A DNA stretch of 64,000 nt from Salinimicrobium sp963709775 (GTDB lineage Bacteria > Bacteroidota > Bacteroidia > Flavobacteriales > Flavobacteriaceae). A program made the translations under genes and the position numbers. Below, piece by piece: positions 8,154 to 18,300 of this stretch (the stretch's first letter is position 1; the number at the start of each line of letters is the position of its first letter). The DNA is taken from assembly GCA_963709775.1 (NCBI GenBank), contig CAVPXS010000015.1, positions 1-64,000 on the forward strand, read 5' to 3'. The notes under the pieces are model-generated. The model was not told the origin of the DNA, did no database searches, and saw only the letters and a list, made by a program, of their open reading frames with translations.

Positions 8154-9309
8154 AAAACTTCAGAAGCAGTTACAGGAGTTGAAAGAAGAGCAGGCGCAGG
8201 CTACCAAAGAATACGATTACAACCTGTTTTTACTTACCGAACTTCAGCAGGCAAAGCTGGAGAACGGAATGCAGGAAGAGCTTGAGGAGCGGTATGAAGA
8301 GCTTAGCAATGTGGAGGAACTAACCGACCAATTGGGAAGTGCGATCAATAATATTCAGCAGGAAGAAGTTGGCGCTGCGGCCTCACTTCGGGAAGCAAAA
8401 AATAATCTGCAAAAGATCTCAGGCATCTCAGGTCAATATCAGCAGCTTTTTGAACGGCTGCAAAGTGTGAACATAGAACTTGATGATATCGCCACCGAAC
8501 TTGAATCGGCTTTAGACAAGGTGGAGGCAAATCCTACCGAATTGGAGCAGGTGAACACAAAGCTTCAGGTGTTGTATAATCTTCAAAAGAAGCATGCTGC
8601 CGGTACAGTAGAGGAGCTGAAGGAAATTCAGGAAGAGCTGGCGAAGAAAGTAGCAGTTTCAGAAAATGCCGATGAGGAAATAGCACGTTCAGAAAAAGCC
8701 ATTTCAGAGAAGAAAGAGGAGCTGCATAAAATAGCTTCAGAAATTCATACCTCCCGAAAAAGCGTTATTCCGAAGTTCATTAAGGAAGTCGAAAATATCC
8801 TGGCCGACCTGGGAATGCCAAATGCTACCCTGAAAATTGAGCTGGAGCAACAAAAAGAATTTTACAACAACGGGCAGGATAAGCTTAACTGGTTGCTGGC
8901 AGCAAACAAGGGCGGTAGCTATAACGACATAAAAAAGGCAGCATCTGGCGGGGAACTCTCCAGGATCATGCTGGCTGTGAAAAGTATTCTTGCGACCTAC
9001 AGCAAACTGCCCACCATAATTTTTGATGAGATAGACACCGGAGTTTCGGGTGATATTGCCCAGAAAATGGCGGGTATCCTTCAAAATATGGGTAAGAACA
9101 TGCAGGTTATTGCAATTACCCACCTTCCGCAGATTGCAGGAAAAGGGGACAGGCACTTTAAGATCTATAAAGAAGATGCAGTTCACAGCACCATCACCAA
9201 TATCAAGGAATTGAAAGGGGAAGACAGGATAGAAGAGCTTGCAATGATGCTGGGCGGCAAAAACATTAGCGATTCTGCCGTGGCGCATGCGAAAGCCCTT
9301 TTGAATTAA
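8107..9309 (+). CDS. recN: DNA repair protein RecN, 3' part (frameshifted gene)
   Basis: This frame holds the coiled-coil arms and the C-terminal ATPase half of RecN. Long glutamine/glutamate-rich helices (about 10-240) are followed by the ABC signature in AASGGELSRIMLAVKSIL and Walker B in PTIIFDEIDTGVSGDIA. ITHLPQIA carries the H-loop, and the end is IEELAMMLGG. Joined to the 7656 frame by removing one base near 8103-8130 it makes a RecN of about 550 residues, the normal length. The nominal start MPLTIKNY is only the first ATG in this frame, not a true start. The gene precedes fabI by 49 bp. Confidence 0.88.
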   Translation: MPLTIKNYQAGLQQLKKLQKQLQELKEEQAQATKEYDYNLFLLTELQQAKLENGMQEELEERYEELSNVEELTDQLGSAINNIQQEEVGAAASLREAKNNLQKISGISGQYQQLFERLQSVNIELDDIATELESALDKVEANPTELEQVNTKLQVLYNLQKKHAAGTVEELKEIQEELAKKVAVSENADEEIARSEKAISEKKEELHKIASEIHTSRKSVIPKFIKEVENILADLGMPNATLKIELEQQKEFYNNGQDKLNWLLAANKGGSYNDIKKAASGGELSRIMLAVKSILATYSKLPTIIFDEIDTGVSGDIAQKMAGILQNMGKNMQVIAITHLPQIAGKGDRHFKIYKEDAVHSTITNIKELKGEDRIEELAMMLGGKNISDSAVAHAKALLN

Positions 9310-9358
9310 AAGATGTTTATTATATTTACCCGCTTAACAAACACTATAAAACCATACC

Positions 9359-10183
9359 ATGTCATATAATCTACTAAAAGGAAAAAAAGGGATCATCTTT
9401 GGGGCCTTAGACGAAAATTCTATCGCCTGGAAAACAGCGATGCGCGTCCATGAAGAGGGAGGACAATTCGTTCTTACCAACGCACCTATCGCCATGCGAA
9501 TGGGGAATATCAAAGATCTTGCTGAAAAGACGAATTCCGAAATTATTCCGGCAGATGCCACCAAGGTGGAAGACCTTGATAATCTTGTAGAGAAAGCCAT
9601 GGAAATTCTTGGCGGAAAGCTTGATTTCGTGCTGCACTCCATAGGAATGTCTGTCAATGTGCGAAAAGGGAATCACTATACCGATATGAATTATGATTAC
9701 ACCACCAAAGGTTGGGATGTATCGGCAGTTTCCTTTCACAAAACTATGCAGAGTCTTTATAAAAAGGATGCAATGAACGAGTGGGGGAGTATTATGGCGC
9801 TTTCTTATATCGCTGCTCAAAAGGTATTCCCGGACTATAATGACATGGCCGATAATAAGGCATATCTCGAATCAATTGCCCGTAGTTTTGGGTATTTCTT
9901 CGGGAAAGAGAAAAAAGTAAGAGTAAACACAATTTCCCAGTCTCCAACTCCTACCACTGCAGGTACAGGAGTTAAAGGTTTCGATGGTTTCATCGCCTAT
10001 GCCGATGAAATGTCGCCTCTTGGGAATGCAACGGGAATGGATTGTGCTAATTATATTATCACAATGTTCTCGGATCTTACAAAAAGAGTTACCCTTCAAA
10101 ATCTTTTCAACGACGGTGGATTCTCCAATATGGGAGTGAGCCAGCAGGTTATGGAAGCTTTTATAAAAGGGAAAGAAGAGTAA
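9359..10183 (+). CDS. fabI: Enoyl-[acyl-carrier-protein] reductase (NADH)
   Basis: FabI reduces the enoyl-ACP double bond at the end of each fatty-acid elongation cycle. The 274-residue short-chain-dehydrogenase fold shows the FabI-type nucleotide motif GALDENSIAW at 15-24, HSIGM at 93-97, and the catalytic pair Y160 and K167 (Y-x6-K in YNDMADNK). The serine-rich segment ISQSPTPTTAG near residue 192 is a Bacteroidetes variant of the ISAGPIRT loop. TATATTTA at 9320-9327 is a possible -7 box with a 31-nt leader. A hairpin terminator follows at 10208. Confidence 0.95.
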   Translation: MSYNLLKGKKGIIFGALDENSIAWKTAMRVHEEGGQFVLTNAPIAMRMGNIKDLAEKTNSEIIPADATKVEDLDNLVEKAMEILGGKLDFVLHSIGMSVNVRKGNHYTDMNYDYTTKGWDVSAVSFHKTMQSLYKKDAMNEWGSIMALSYIAAQKVFPDYNDMADNKAYLESIARSFGYFFGKEKKVRVNTISQSPTPTTAGTGVKGFDGFIAYADEMSPLGNATGMDCANYIITMFSDLTKRVTLQNLFNDGGFSNMGVSQQVMEAFIKGKEE

Positions 10184-10207
10184 GCTAGTTCAAATATCGA
10201 TAGTAAG

Positions 10208-10246
10208 AGGTCTCGAAAATGTCATTTTTGAGGCCTTTTATTTTTT
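10208..10246 (+). terminator. Rho-independent terminator after fabI
   Basis: AGGTCTCGAAAATG pairs with TCATTTTTGAGGCCT with a few GU or mismatched pairs, then TTTATTTTTT. The upper stem AAAATGTCATTTTT belongs to a family of similar hairpins in this window. Confidence 0.75.
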
Positions 10247-10277
10247 GGGCCCTGTCCCACATTCTTTAATACATTTG
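10245..10277 (+). promoter_or_regulatory. Promoter of the glycosyltransferase gene (TTG-N22-TACATTTG)
   Basis: TACATTTG at 10270-10277 is an exact -7 box, and TTG at 10245-10247 lies 22 bp upstream. The ATG at 10282 follows the box after 4 nt, so the transcript is predicted to be leaderless. The -33 element overlaps the T-run of the fabI terminator. Confidence 0.55.
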
Positions 10278-10281
10278 TGCC

Positions 10282-11289
10282 ATGGAGCTTTCTTTTTCAT
10301 TTATCATTCCTGTCTATAACCGCCCCGCCGAGATAAAGGAGCTGCTGCAAAGTATGCAGGCCCTGGATTATCAAAAGCCATTTGAGGTTGTGATCGTGGA
10401 AGATGGTTCGACAATTTCTTCGGAAGCAGTGGTGCAGGAATACTCCGGAAGTTTGAATATCAGCTACTTCAGGAAACCGAATTCGGGTCCGGGGGACTCC
10501 CGCAACTACGGAATGAAAAGAGCTGCCGGGAACTACTTTTTGATCCTGGATAGTGATGTTATTTTGCCGCCGCAGTACCTCGCTGAAGTTGAAAAGGAAC
10601 TCCTGAAGGATTTCGTTCACTGTTTTGGCGGCCCGGATGCCGCCCATGAGGATTTTAGTGATCTGCAGAAAGCCATAAATTATGCCATGACCTCCTTTTT
10701 GACCACCGGCGGAATACGGGGAGGAAAAAAAAGCGTGGGCAATTTTCAACCGCGCAGCTTTAATATGGGTTTGTCTAAAGAAGCTTTTGTTTCAAGCAAT
10801 GGCTTCGGAAGGATCCATCCCGGCGAAGATCCAGATCTTGCACTAAGGCTTCAAAAAGGGCATTTTAAGACGAGATTATTTCCGGAGGCTTTTGTCTATC
10901 ATAAGCGACGCATAGACTGGAAGAAATTCTATCAACAGGTGAAGAAATTTGGGATGGTGAGGCCAATTCTCAACAAGTGGCACCCGGAGTCGGCTAAGAT
11001 CACTTACTGGTTTCCCACTTTATTTAGTTTAGGATTAATAACAGCTGTCATTTTTGCCATTTTTGGATGGTATTGGCCGCTTTGGCTTTATGTCACCTAT
11101 TTTTTGATCTTGTTTTTCCATTCCCTTGTTCTTAACCGTAGTATCAAGATCGCCGGACTTTCTATAGTAGCCGCCATGGTTCAATTTTTAGGATATGGGT
11201 TTGGTTACTGCAAGTCAACCTGCTATCTTAGGATTCTAAATATGGATCCAGAAAAGAGGTTCCCAAAGCTATTTTTTAAACATGCTTAA
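10282..11289 (+). CDS. Glycosyltransferase family 2 with C-terminal membrane helices
   Basis: The 335-residue protein begins with a GT-A fold: FSFIIPVYNRPAEI at the nucleotide-binding strand, VVIVEDGS, GPGDSRNYG, and the metal-binding motif LDSDVILPP at about residues 90-98. A later GFGRIHPGEDPDLALRL supplies the acidic acceptor-side motif. Two or three hydrophobic helices near residues 235-300 anchor it in the inner membrane. Substrate is not predictable; it may add sugars to an envelope lipid or polysaccharide. It overlaps ybbR by 8 bp, so the glycosyltransferase, YbbR and CoaE genes form one transcription unit. Confidence 0.9.
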   Translation: MELSFSFIIPVYNRPAEIKELLQSMQALDYQKPFEVVIVEDGSTISSEAVVQEYSGSLNISYFRKPNSGPGDSRNYGMKRAAGNYFLILDSDVILPPQYLAEVEKELLKDFVHCFGGPDAAHEDFSDLQKAINYAMTSFLTTGGIRGGKKSVGNFQPRSFNMGLSKEAFVSSNGFGRIHPGEDPDLALRLQKGHFKTRLFPEAFVYHKRRIDWKKFYQQVKKFGMVRPILNKWHPESAKITYWFPTLFSLGLITAVIFAIFGWYWPLWLYVTYFLILFFHSLVLNRSIKIAGLSIVAAMVQFLGYGFGYCKSTCYLRILNMDPEKRFPKLFFKHA

Positions 11290-11857
11290 AAGATTTAAAA
11301 CGCTTACCAAAGCCCGGTTTCGAAAAACCGATTTTAATTCATTTTTATTTTTTCTCTTTTTTGCTATTGTGATCTGGATCTTTGTCCAATTTTCCAAGCA
11401 GTACAGTGAGGTGCTGGAGATTCCTGTGGAATATGTCAATGTGCCGCAGGATAAACTGCTGGTGGGGAAAATTCCGCAAAGTCTGGAATTAAGGATGCAG
11501 GAAAATGGTTTTACAGTCGCCTGGTTCTCTCTTTTTCCGCCCACTGTAAAGATTGATCTTTCTAAAGCAAGTATTGAGAATGATGCTTTGGTGTATGCGA
11601 TTGATGAAAACCATTCAGAACTTCAATCCCAGCTGGAAATCGATCTGGATGATAACGAATTCTTGAAGGATGCGCTTGTTGTGAAATATGAACAAAAACA
11701 GGAGAAAAAATTACCGGTTGTTTTCCGCATGAAAATGGAATACGCCGTGGGATACTCGGCTGTGGAGGCCTTTAAATATGAGCCGGATTCTATTCGGGTG
11801 AGCGGTCCCGACAATATTCTGGATACCCTGTCCAAAACTTTTCACTCAGCAGCTTAG
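11282..11857 (+). CDS. YbbR-domain protein, N-terminal part (frameshifted gene)
   Basis: The first 191 codons encode a short cytoplasmic start, one membrane helix (SFLFFLFFAIVIWIFVQF, residues about 20-37) and extracytoplasmic YbbR-like repeats (VEYVNVPQDKLL, then SIRVSGPDNILDTL). The frame ends at a TAG at 11857. Deleting one base in the AAAA run at 11834-11837 restores LSKLFTQQLSLSKVKED and reading to 12242. YbbR proteins regulate the diadenylate cyclase in Firmicutes (CdaR); no cyclase gene is adjacent here, so the role is open. The gene overlaps the glycosyltransferase upstream. Confidence 0.82.
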   Translation: MLKRFKTLTKARFRKTDFNSFLFFLFFAIVIWIFVQFSKQYSEVLEIPVEYVNVPQDKLLVGKIPQSLELRMQENGFTVAWFSLFPPTVKIDLSKASIENDALVYAIDENHSELQSQLEIDLDDNEFLKDALVVKYEQKQEKKLPVVFRMKMEYAVGYSAVEAFKYEPDSIRVSGPDNILDTLSKTFHSAA

Positions 11858-11984
11858 CCTTTCAAAAGTAAAAGAAGATCAAGAGGGGACAGTCTATCTT
11901 GATACCACGGCTCTTCCCAATGTTACTTTTTATCGCAATAAAGTAAAATACGCGGTAGATGTCGAGAAAGTTACCGAAGGGAAG

Positions 11985-12242
11985 GTGCAGGTTCCTATTG
12001 AAATTATGAACGTGCCCCGAGGGCTTAATGTCGTGATCTTCCCCAAGGAGGTCGTGCTGTTTTACCAGGTGAACCTGAAAGACTTCAGCAAAGTGACAGC
12101 TTCAGATTTTAGGGTGGTTGTAGATTTCGATGATGTAAGGGGGCAGCAGGATTTTCTTATTCCTGAAGTTATTCAGAAGCCGGAATTCACCTCCAATATT
12201 CGGCTAAATGAGAAGAGAATTCAGTTTATTATTAAAAAATGA
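11985..12242 (+). CDS. YbbR-domain protein, C-terminal part (frameshifted gene)
   Basis: This is the continuation of the YbbR gene in the next frame. The frame is open from about 11838; 11985 is only its first plausible start codon (a GTG). It encodes the last YbbR-like beta repeat (VPIEIMNVPRGLNVVIFPKE) and ends RIQFIIKK. The restored protein would be about 320 residues, the normal length of flavobacterial YbbR proteins. The stop TGA overlaps the coaE ATG by four bases. Confidence 0.8.
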   Translation: MQVPIEIMNVPRGLNVVIFPKEVVLFYQVNLKDFSKVTASDFRVVVDFDDVRGQQDFLIPEVIQKPEFTSNIRLNEKRIQFIIKK

Positions 12243-12823
12243 AAGTACTTGGGCTTACAGGAGGCATTGGAAGCGGAAAAACTACCGTAGCCGGATTCTT
12301 TAAAGAGCTGGGTATTCCTGTTTATATTGCCGATGTGGAGGCAAAGAAGTTAATGCTGGAAGATGAAAAAATAAAGGCTGCCATAATTCAGCTTTTTGGA
12401 GAGGAAGCCTACAAAGAGGGAATTCCCGATAGAAAATTTATTGCTTCAAAAGTCTTTGGCGACAACGAAAAGCTGGAACAACTTAATGGAATAATTCACC
12501 CGGCTGTGGCCAAACATTTCGAGACCTGGAAACAAGATCAGGATGCTCCTTATGTAATTTATGAAGCAGCCATTCTCTTTGAAAAAGGAGGTTATCGCAA
12601 ATGCGACTTCAATTTACTCATTACAGCTCCTTTTGAACGCAGGGTGGCAAGGTTACAGGAGCGGGATAGTTCTACGCTGGAAGAAATCGAAGCCAGGATG
12701 AGCCACCAGTGGAGTGATGAAAAAAAGGCAGAATTAGCAGATTTTATTATCGAAAACAAGGAGCTCTCCAAAACCCGCGAAGCAGTGCGTGACTTGCATG
12801 AAACCCTTCTTGAGAGCGCGTAA
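12239..12823 (+). CDS. coaE: Dephospho-CoA kinase
   Basis: CoaE phosphorylates the 3'-hydroxyl of dephospho-CoA, the final step of CoA synthesis. The 194-residue P-loop kinase begins MKVLGLTGGIGSGKTT (Walker A at 8-15). The family motifs ADVEAKKLM, IIHPAVAKHF and EAAILFEKGGYRKCDF follow, and the lid region is ERRVARLQERD. It overlaps the end of the YbbR gene by four bases (ATGA). Full length, no anomalies. Confidence 0.96.
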   Translation: MKVLGLTGGIGSGKTTVAGFFKELGIPVYIADVEAKKLMLEDEKIKAAIIQLFGEEAYKEGIPDRKFIASKVFGDNEKLEQLNGIIHPAVAKHFETWKQDQDAPYVIYEAAILFEKGGYRKCDFNLLITAPFERRVARLQERDSSTLEEIEARMSHQWSDEKKAELADFIIENKELSKTREAVRDLHETLLESA

Positions 12824-12862
12824 ATACTGACTTTCTTTTGTTAACATTTGGTTAAAGGCGTC

Positions 12863-12891
12863 TTTGGCTAAATGTTAAAATCATACTTTTG
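12863..12891 (+). promoter_or_regulatory. Promoter of the histidine kinase operon (TTTG-N17-TACTTTTG)
   Basis: TTTG at 12863-12866 and TACTTTTG at 12884-12891 are separated by 17 bp, a good match to the Bacteroidetes promoter. The ATG at 12897 is 5 nt after the box, implying a leaderless or nearly leaderless mRNA. Confidence 0.65.
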
Positions 12892-12896
12892 AAAAT

Positions 12897-14468
12897 ATGA
12901 ACAAAAAGATATTTTTTCTTTTGGTGGTTCTAATGAGCCTCTCTCTAATAGGAATTATATTTGTTCAGGGGTTTTGGATAAAAAACACGGTTGAGAGCAA
13001 GGAAGAGCAATTCTCTTTCAATGCAAAACAGATACTGCGAAGGGTAGCTACAGAAGTTGAGAATAACGAACTGGAGAACTATTATTTCGCGATGCAGGAG
13101 TTGGTTGACAGTTTGGGAGCGAAGGCAGATAGTGCGATGATCAATGAAATATTTGAAGATGAGCGCAATGGATTCTCCGAAGATGACTATCTCTCTTCAC
13201 AGGAAAGACTGGAAGAAGATTACAGGCTTTCTACAGCTTTTCTGGATGCATCTATAGATACCATTCAGTTTAAAAAGCTTATTAACCGCAGGGTTTCCAA
13301 GCTGGTGAAGAATGATAGCATAAATGAGGATTTGCTTGCCACCTCCAGCAGGATCAACCGCATCTTTAGGATGAAAGATGTGGAGAAAGAATTTATCCGT
13401 TCCACTGTGAACGAATATACGAGCAGGAAACCTTTGCATGAGCGGGTTTCAAAGTCATATTTGGAAGGTTTGATCCAGAATGAACTTGAGAAGAGGGGGA
13501 TGCATACCTCCTTTGAATATGCTGTTTACGACAATGGTCTGGCAACCAAGGTGCAGTCAGAGAATTTTAAACTGGATGCAAGAACAACTTACAGGGTGCC
13601 GCTTTTTGCTGCGGGAAGCAGGATTAATGATTATAATTTGTTCGTGAACTTTACCGAAAAGAAACAGGTTGTATTGTCTTCCATTACTTTAATGGCGGCT
13701 TTATCGATCATTTTCACCCTTATCATTGTGGTAGCATATTCAAGTGCACTGTCACAATTGATAAAGCAAAGGCAGATATCTGAAATTAAAACAGATTTTA
13801 TAAATAATATGACCCACGAGTTCAAGACACCTATTGCAACTATTAATCTTGCACTGGATGCGATCAAGAACCCAAAGATCATGAACGATCCCGAAAAAGT
13901 CGCTCATTATCACCGCATGATAAGGGATGAAAATAAGCGGATGCATGCACAGGTTGAGAACGTACTGCGAATTTCAAGGTTGGAAAAGAATGAACTCGAT
14001 CTTAAAAAGGAGAGACTTGATTTACATGAATTAATTGAAGAAGCCATTACGCATATAGATCTAATTGTGGAAGATAAACAGGGATATATTCAAACACATT
14101 TTGGTGCCTTGAAAGCATCAATACTGGCAAACCAGACCCATTTTACCAATGTGGTTGTAAACCTGCTTGATAATGCAGTGAAATACTCCACAGATGCGCC
14201 TAAAATTGATATCTACACAGAGAATGTAAAGAACTATATTGTCATGAAAATACGTGACCAGGGAAGCGGAATGACAAAACCTGTTCAGAAAAAAATATTT
14301 GAAAAATTTTATCGCGAGCATACGGGAGATATCCACAACGTAAAAGGCCACGGCCTTGGACTTGCTTATGCCAAGCGTATCCTTGATGACCACCACGGAC
14401 AAATAACCGTGGAAAGTGAGAAAGGAAAAGGAAGTACATTTATAATTAAACTACCACTAATATCTTAA
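12897..14468 (+). CDS. Sensor histidine kinase (RprX-like)
   Basis: A 523-residue membrane-bound kinase. It has a first membrane helix at about 5-27, a periplasmic helical sensor region to about 258, and a second helix at about 259-285. HisKA follows with the phospho-acceptor H307 in MTHEFKTPIATINLAL. The HATPase domain has the N box VVNLLDNAVKYS, G1 RDQGSGM, an F box FEKFYRE and G2 GHGLGLAYAKRI. The signal sensed is unknown. It is followed after 3 bp by its response regulator. Overall plan resembles the RprX kinase of Bacteroides; that link is by family resemblance only. Confidence 0.93.
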   Translation: MNKKIFFLLVVLMSLSLIGIIFVQGFWIKNTVESKEEQFSFNAKQILRRVATEVENNELENYYFAMQELVDSLGAKADSAMINEIFEDERNGFSEDDYLSSQERLEEDYRLSTAFLDASIDTIQFKKLINRRVSKLVKNDSINEDLLATSSRINRIFRMKDVEKEFIRSTVNEYTSRKPLHERVSKSYLEGLIQNELEKRGMHTSFEYAVYDNGLATKVQSENFKLDARTTYRVPLFAAGSRINDYNLFVNFTEKKQVVLSSITLMAALSIIFTLIIVVAYSSALSQLIKQRQISEIKTDFINNMTHEFKTPIATINLALDAIKNPKIMNDPEKVAHYHRMIRDENKRMHAQVENVLRISRLEKNELDLKKERLDLHELIEEAITHIDLIVEDKQGYIQTHFGALKASILANQTHFTNVVVNLLDNAVKYSTDAPKIDIYTENVKNYIVMKIRDQGSGMTKPVQKKIFEKFYREHTGDIHNVKGHGLGLAYAKRILDDHHGQITVESEKGKGSTFIIKLPLIS

Positions 14469-14471
14469 TTT

Positions 14472-15194
14472 ATGGAAACTGAAAATAAGAAGATTTTACT
14501 AGTTGAAGATGACCCAAACTTTGGAACGGTATTAAAAGATTACCTGGCCATGAACGATTATGAGGTCACACATGCCAAGAACGGGATGGAAGGATTTGAG
14601 AAATTCAAAAAAGATGATTTTGATCTTTGTATCCTGGATGTGATGATGCCATATAAAGATGGTTTTACACTAGCCAAAGAGATTAGGGAAAAGAATGAAG
14701 AAATTCCTATCATCTTCTTAACTGCAAAGGCAATGAAAGAAGATGTGTTGAAAGGTTATAAAGTAGGGGCAGATGATTACCTGAACAAGCCTTTTGACAG
14801 TGAGGTTTTGCTTATGAAGATCAAAGCTATTATGCAGCGTAAAGCTACAGACAGCGTGGCCGATAGTAAGCAGTTCGAATTCCAGATTGGGGATTTCCAC
14901 CTGAATTCAAAACTTCGCTTCCTTACCTTTAGAGATGAGGAACCTTCAAAACTGTCTCCAAAAGAGAATGAATTGTTGCGCCTGTTAGCTTTACATGAGA
15001 ACGATCTTATGCCAAGGGAACTTGCCCTGACAAAGATTTGGAGAGACGACAATTACTTTACATCCCGTAGTATGGATGTTTATATAGCCAAGCTGCGTAA
15101 GTACCTTAAAAAGGATGAGAACGTAGAGATCCTTAACATTCACGGGGAAGGATTTAGATTGGTGATTAGAAATAAAGAAGAAGCTCAGAAATAA
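14472..15194 (+). CDS. OmpR/PhoB-family response regulator (RprY-like)
   Basis: The 240-residue partner of the upstream kinase. The receiver domain has the acidic pair D13/D14 in LLVEDD and the phospho-acceptor D56 in CILDVMMPYKDG. T/S and K switch residues lie in FLTAKAM and LNKPF. The C-terminal winged helix (about residues 135-235) shows LSPKENELLRLL and SRSMDVYIAKLRKYL, the DNA-recognition region. It is expected to activate or repress target promoters after phosphorylation. A hairpin without a T-run lies 28 bp downstream. Confidence 0.95.
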   Translation: METENKKILLVEDDPNFGTVLKDYLAMNDYEVTHAKNGMEGFEKFKKDDFDLCILDVMMPYKDGFTLAKEIREKNEEIPIIFLTAKAMKEDVLKGYKVGADDYLNKPFDSEVLLMKIKAIMQRKATDSVADSKQFEFQIGDFHLNSKLRFLTFRDEEPSKLSPKENELLRLLALHENDLMPRELALTKIWRDDNYFTSRSMDVYIAKLRKYLKKDENVEILNIHGEGFRLVIRNKEEAQK

Positions 15195-15221
15195 GCATAA
15201 AATTTTCAGTTCCGGGTATCG

Positions 15222-15250
15222 GGCATCGCTGCAGTGAAACTGCAGCAATG
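15222..15250. terminator. Hairpin after the response regulator gene
   Basis: CATCGCTGCAGT-GAA-ACTGCAGCAATG forms a stem of about 12 bp with one mismatch and a 3-nt loop. There is no T-run, so termination by this hairpin alone is uncertain. Confidence 0.4.
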
Positions 15251-15299
15251 TCTTGATATTTGTTAACAATACTTTATCGGGGTCTTCGTTTTACTTACT

Positions 15300-15307
15300 T
15301 ATATTTG
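15300..15307 (+). promoter_or_regulatory. -7 box TATATTTG of the giant HYR-protein gene
   Basis: TATATTTG matches TAnnTTTG. It places transcription start near 15312, which rules out the upstream ATG at 15253 and supports translation from the ATG at 15325. Confidence 0.6.
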
Positions 15308-15324
15308 CTAGTAAGCTGCACATT

Positions 15325-18300
15325 ATGAGGAGACTCCAAACCATCCAAAAATGTAATTCTACTGCCGTACTCTTGCGGCATTTTTTTGGTTTGTCAGTTT
15401 CTCAAGGAGTTTTAAATTCCTTTTTATCTGGAATATTGTTTTTTGCCATTAGCCTAAGTTTTGGCTGTTTGGCTGTAATGGGGCAGGAGCCTGATTATTC
15501 TTATGATTCTTCGGAATCAAAAAATCTCGATGATTTTAGTATTACCGTCTTAGATGCAGTTGATCCTCAAGCAAAAATTAATAGATTAATCATTGCTGTA
15601 GATATAGCTCCAAATGGTGAAAAGTATGTATTGACGTTTGGAAACGGGATCAAAAAAGTGAGAGCTAACGGAGGATTGGAAAATTTCATTTCAAATCAAA
15701 GTGACAGGCTGAGTAATGCAATGGATTTTGCCATTAATAGTGAGGGCAAGTTTTTTGTAGCAACTAATGAAAGTAATAGAAGATTTGTAAGAGTTTATTC
15801 TCCGAATGGAAATTATTTACAAAATGAAACTTTAGGTGACGGTTCCTATGGTACAAGTGGAGCAAATAAATTTAAAGGACCAGTAGGATTAACCTTTGAT
15901 GAAGAGGATAACCTCTATGTTGCAGACCATTATCTGGGAGACGAAGAGCCTCCTAAACCCAGTTCAATAAAAATTTATAGAAAAGATGTTTCAGGAAGTT
16001 ATAAGGGCAATCTTATAAATGAATTTGATAGCGTTGAAGGAGAACTATTAAATTTTCCTTACAGAATAGCCGTAAATAGTGAAGGTGACCTGTATATGTC
16101 TGAACTTGGACAGGATAATAATGCCAAAGTTAGGATCCTGGAGTTGGATACGAATTTTAATCCTTCTGGAGAAAAGAGTGGACCTTCTGTGCAATTAGGT
16201 GCTCCAGGTAGTATAATAATTGACAAATTCGATAATATTTTTATTGCCGATTTTGGTGATGAAATAGATTTACCCCGCCTTTTGGGAGCTACTAACGATG
16301 TTGACGAATTTTTTAATGTTTTTGAAATAATTAAAGATGGGATCCAAAATGATGTTTTCAATGTAAATATCTATAATCCGGATAATACTTTCTCATCAAA
16401 AATTTCTTCAGGAATAGATTTTCCTATTGATCTGGCCCTTTCAAATTGTGGAACTTTATATGTGAATAATGCCATTTTTGATGGTGAAATCTCGGAAGTT
16501 TGTTTTCCAATTTTTGGCTGCCAATCTGTCCCAGATATAACAATGGATTTTGATCTTGAAGCTTATCAAAGGTCGGCAGGTTACGATACTGAAGCTCCAA
16601 CAATAGTTTCTTGTCCAGAGGATCAGGAAGAAGAATTAATAAATGGTGCTTTTGCGCTCGAAGATTATAGATCTCTTTCGGCGTTTAAGGACAACTGTGA
16701 CGATGATCTTAATATTGTTCAGACACCTCCTCCTAATACTTCAATAACTGAAACAACAGATGTCAAAATAGTTGCAATAGATGATTCTGGTAATGAATCC
16801 GACAGTTGTTTGTTTCAGGTGATAATTAAAAGTACTCCCGACACTACAGATCCAGTTTTTACTTCCTGTACAAATCTGACCTATCCTGCAGATATCGGAG
16901 AATGTGGAGCTAATGTGAATTACAATATTCCTGAAGCAACAGACGATTCTGGTGTTGATCCTGAAATTACCTGGATAAGTGGTCCAAAACCGGGAGATTT
17001 TGTGCCTGTGGGCGAAACAAAAACAGTAGTATACAGAGCAACAGATGAGTCCGAAAATTCTACTGATTGTAGTTTTACCATAGCTGTTATAGATAATGAA
17101 GCCCCTGTATTTATTGATTGTCCTAACGTTGTGAATGCGCAGTTAGCAACAGGAGAAACTTCTATCCTAGTAAACTTTCCGGATCCTGTTGCAGAAGATA
17201 ATTGCAGTGGTTTTACCGTAAATCAAACTGGAGGGAAGACTTCGGGAACGCAATTTACTGAAGGAACACATCCTATCGAATTCACAGTTACAGATGCCTC
17301 TGGAAGAACAGCGATATGCCGGTTTAATGTAATTGTAAATCCTGCAGATGAGAACTTGCCACCCACTTTAAAAGATTGCCCTTTAGATATTGATCTAAAT
17401 ACAGAACCGGGGATATGCGGGGCGGTTGCCGTGTTTGCTGATCCCACAGCCGAAGATCCCGAAAATGATGAGGTCTCGATTACCAGAACCGATGATGGTC
17501 CTTCCTCGGGAGAAATTTTTCCGGTTGGTACCACAACGGTTACATATGAAGCCAGTGATGGGATCAACCCTCCTGTTCTTTGTAGTTTTGATGTTACTGT
17601 TATAGATAACGAAGACCCTGAAATCACCTGTCCCTCAAATATTGTAGAAAATGTAGCAATAGGAGAAACGGGTAAAATAATAACCTACAGTGCACCATAT
17701 GGAGATAACTGCTCCGGAGCAACAGTTAATCAAACAGCCGGATTACCTTCTGCAAGTTTGTTTCCGGTAGGAGAAACTACTACCAATACCTTTGTAGTCA
17801 CAGATGCCGCGGGCAATACCGCCACCTGTAGCTTCACGGTGACCATAAATGAAGCCGATGATGAGGAAGATCCTGTGATAAGTTGCCCCAATAATATTGA
17901 AGTATTATCCGATCCCGGAGCATGTGGGGCGGAGGTAGAATATGATTGGCCTACTGCTACAGATAATGCCGGAGAGCCAACTATATCTATAATTAATGGG
18001 GGTGCTGTTTCAGGAAGTTTTTTCCCGGTGGGGGAAACGGAGATTAAGTTCGAGGCAAAAGATGCTACAGGGAATACTGCTACCTGTACCTTAAAGATCA
18101 CCGTTAAGGATGAAGAGCCGCCGGTGTTTACTGTTTGTCCGCAGAATTCCACTCAATTTGTTTCAGCAGTAAATGGTAAGTATGTTGTTCCGGACCTGCT
18201 TGAGGAAGTGGAGGCAGTTGATAATTGCGGCAATCCCATTAGGTATGAGCAAACTCCGGCTGCAAATGAAGAAATTACTCAGGATGTTACTGTGAACATC

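Noticed and set aside
15253..15324. Extending the HYR protein to the ATG at 15253
   Set aside because: The -7 box at 15300 lies after it, and the added 24 residues precede a complete signal region.
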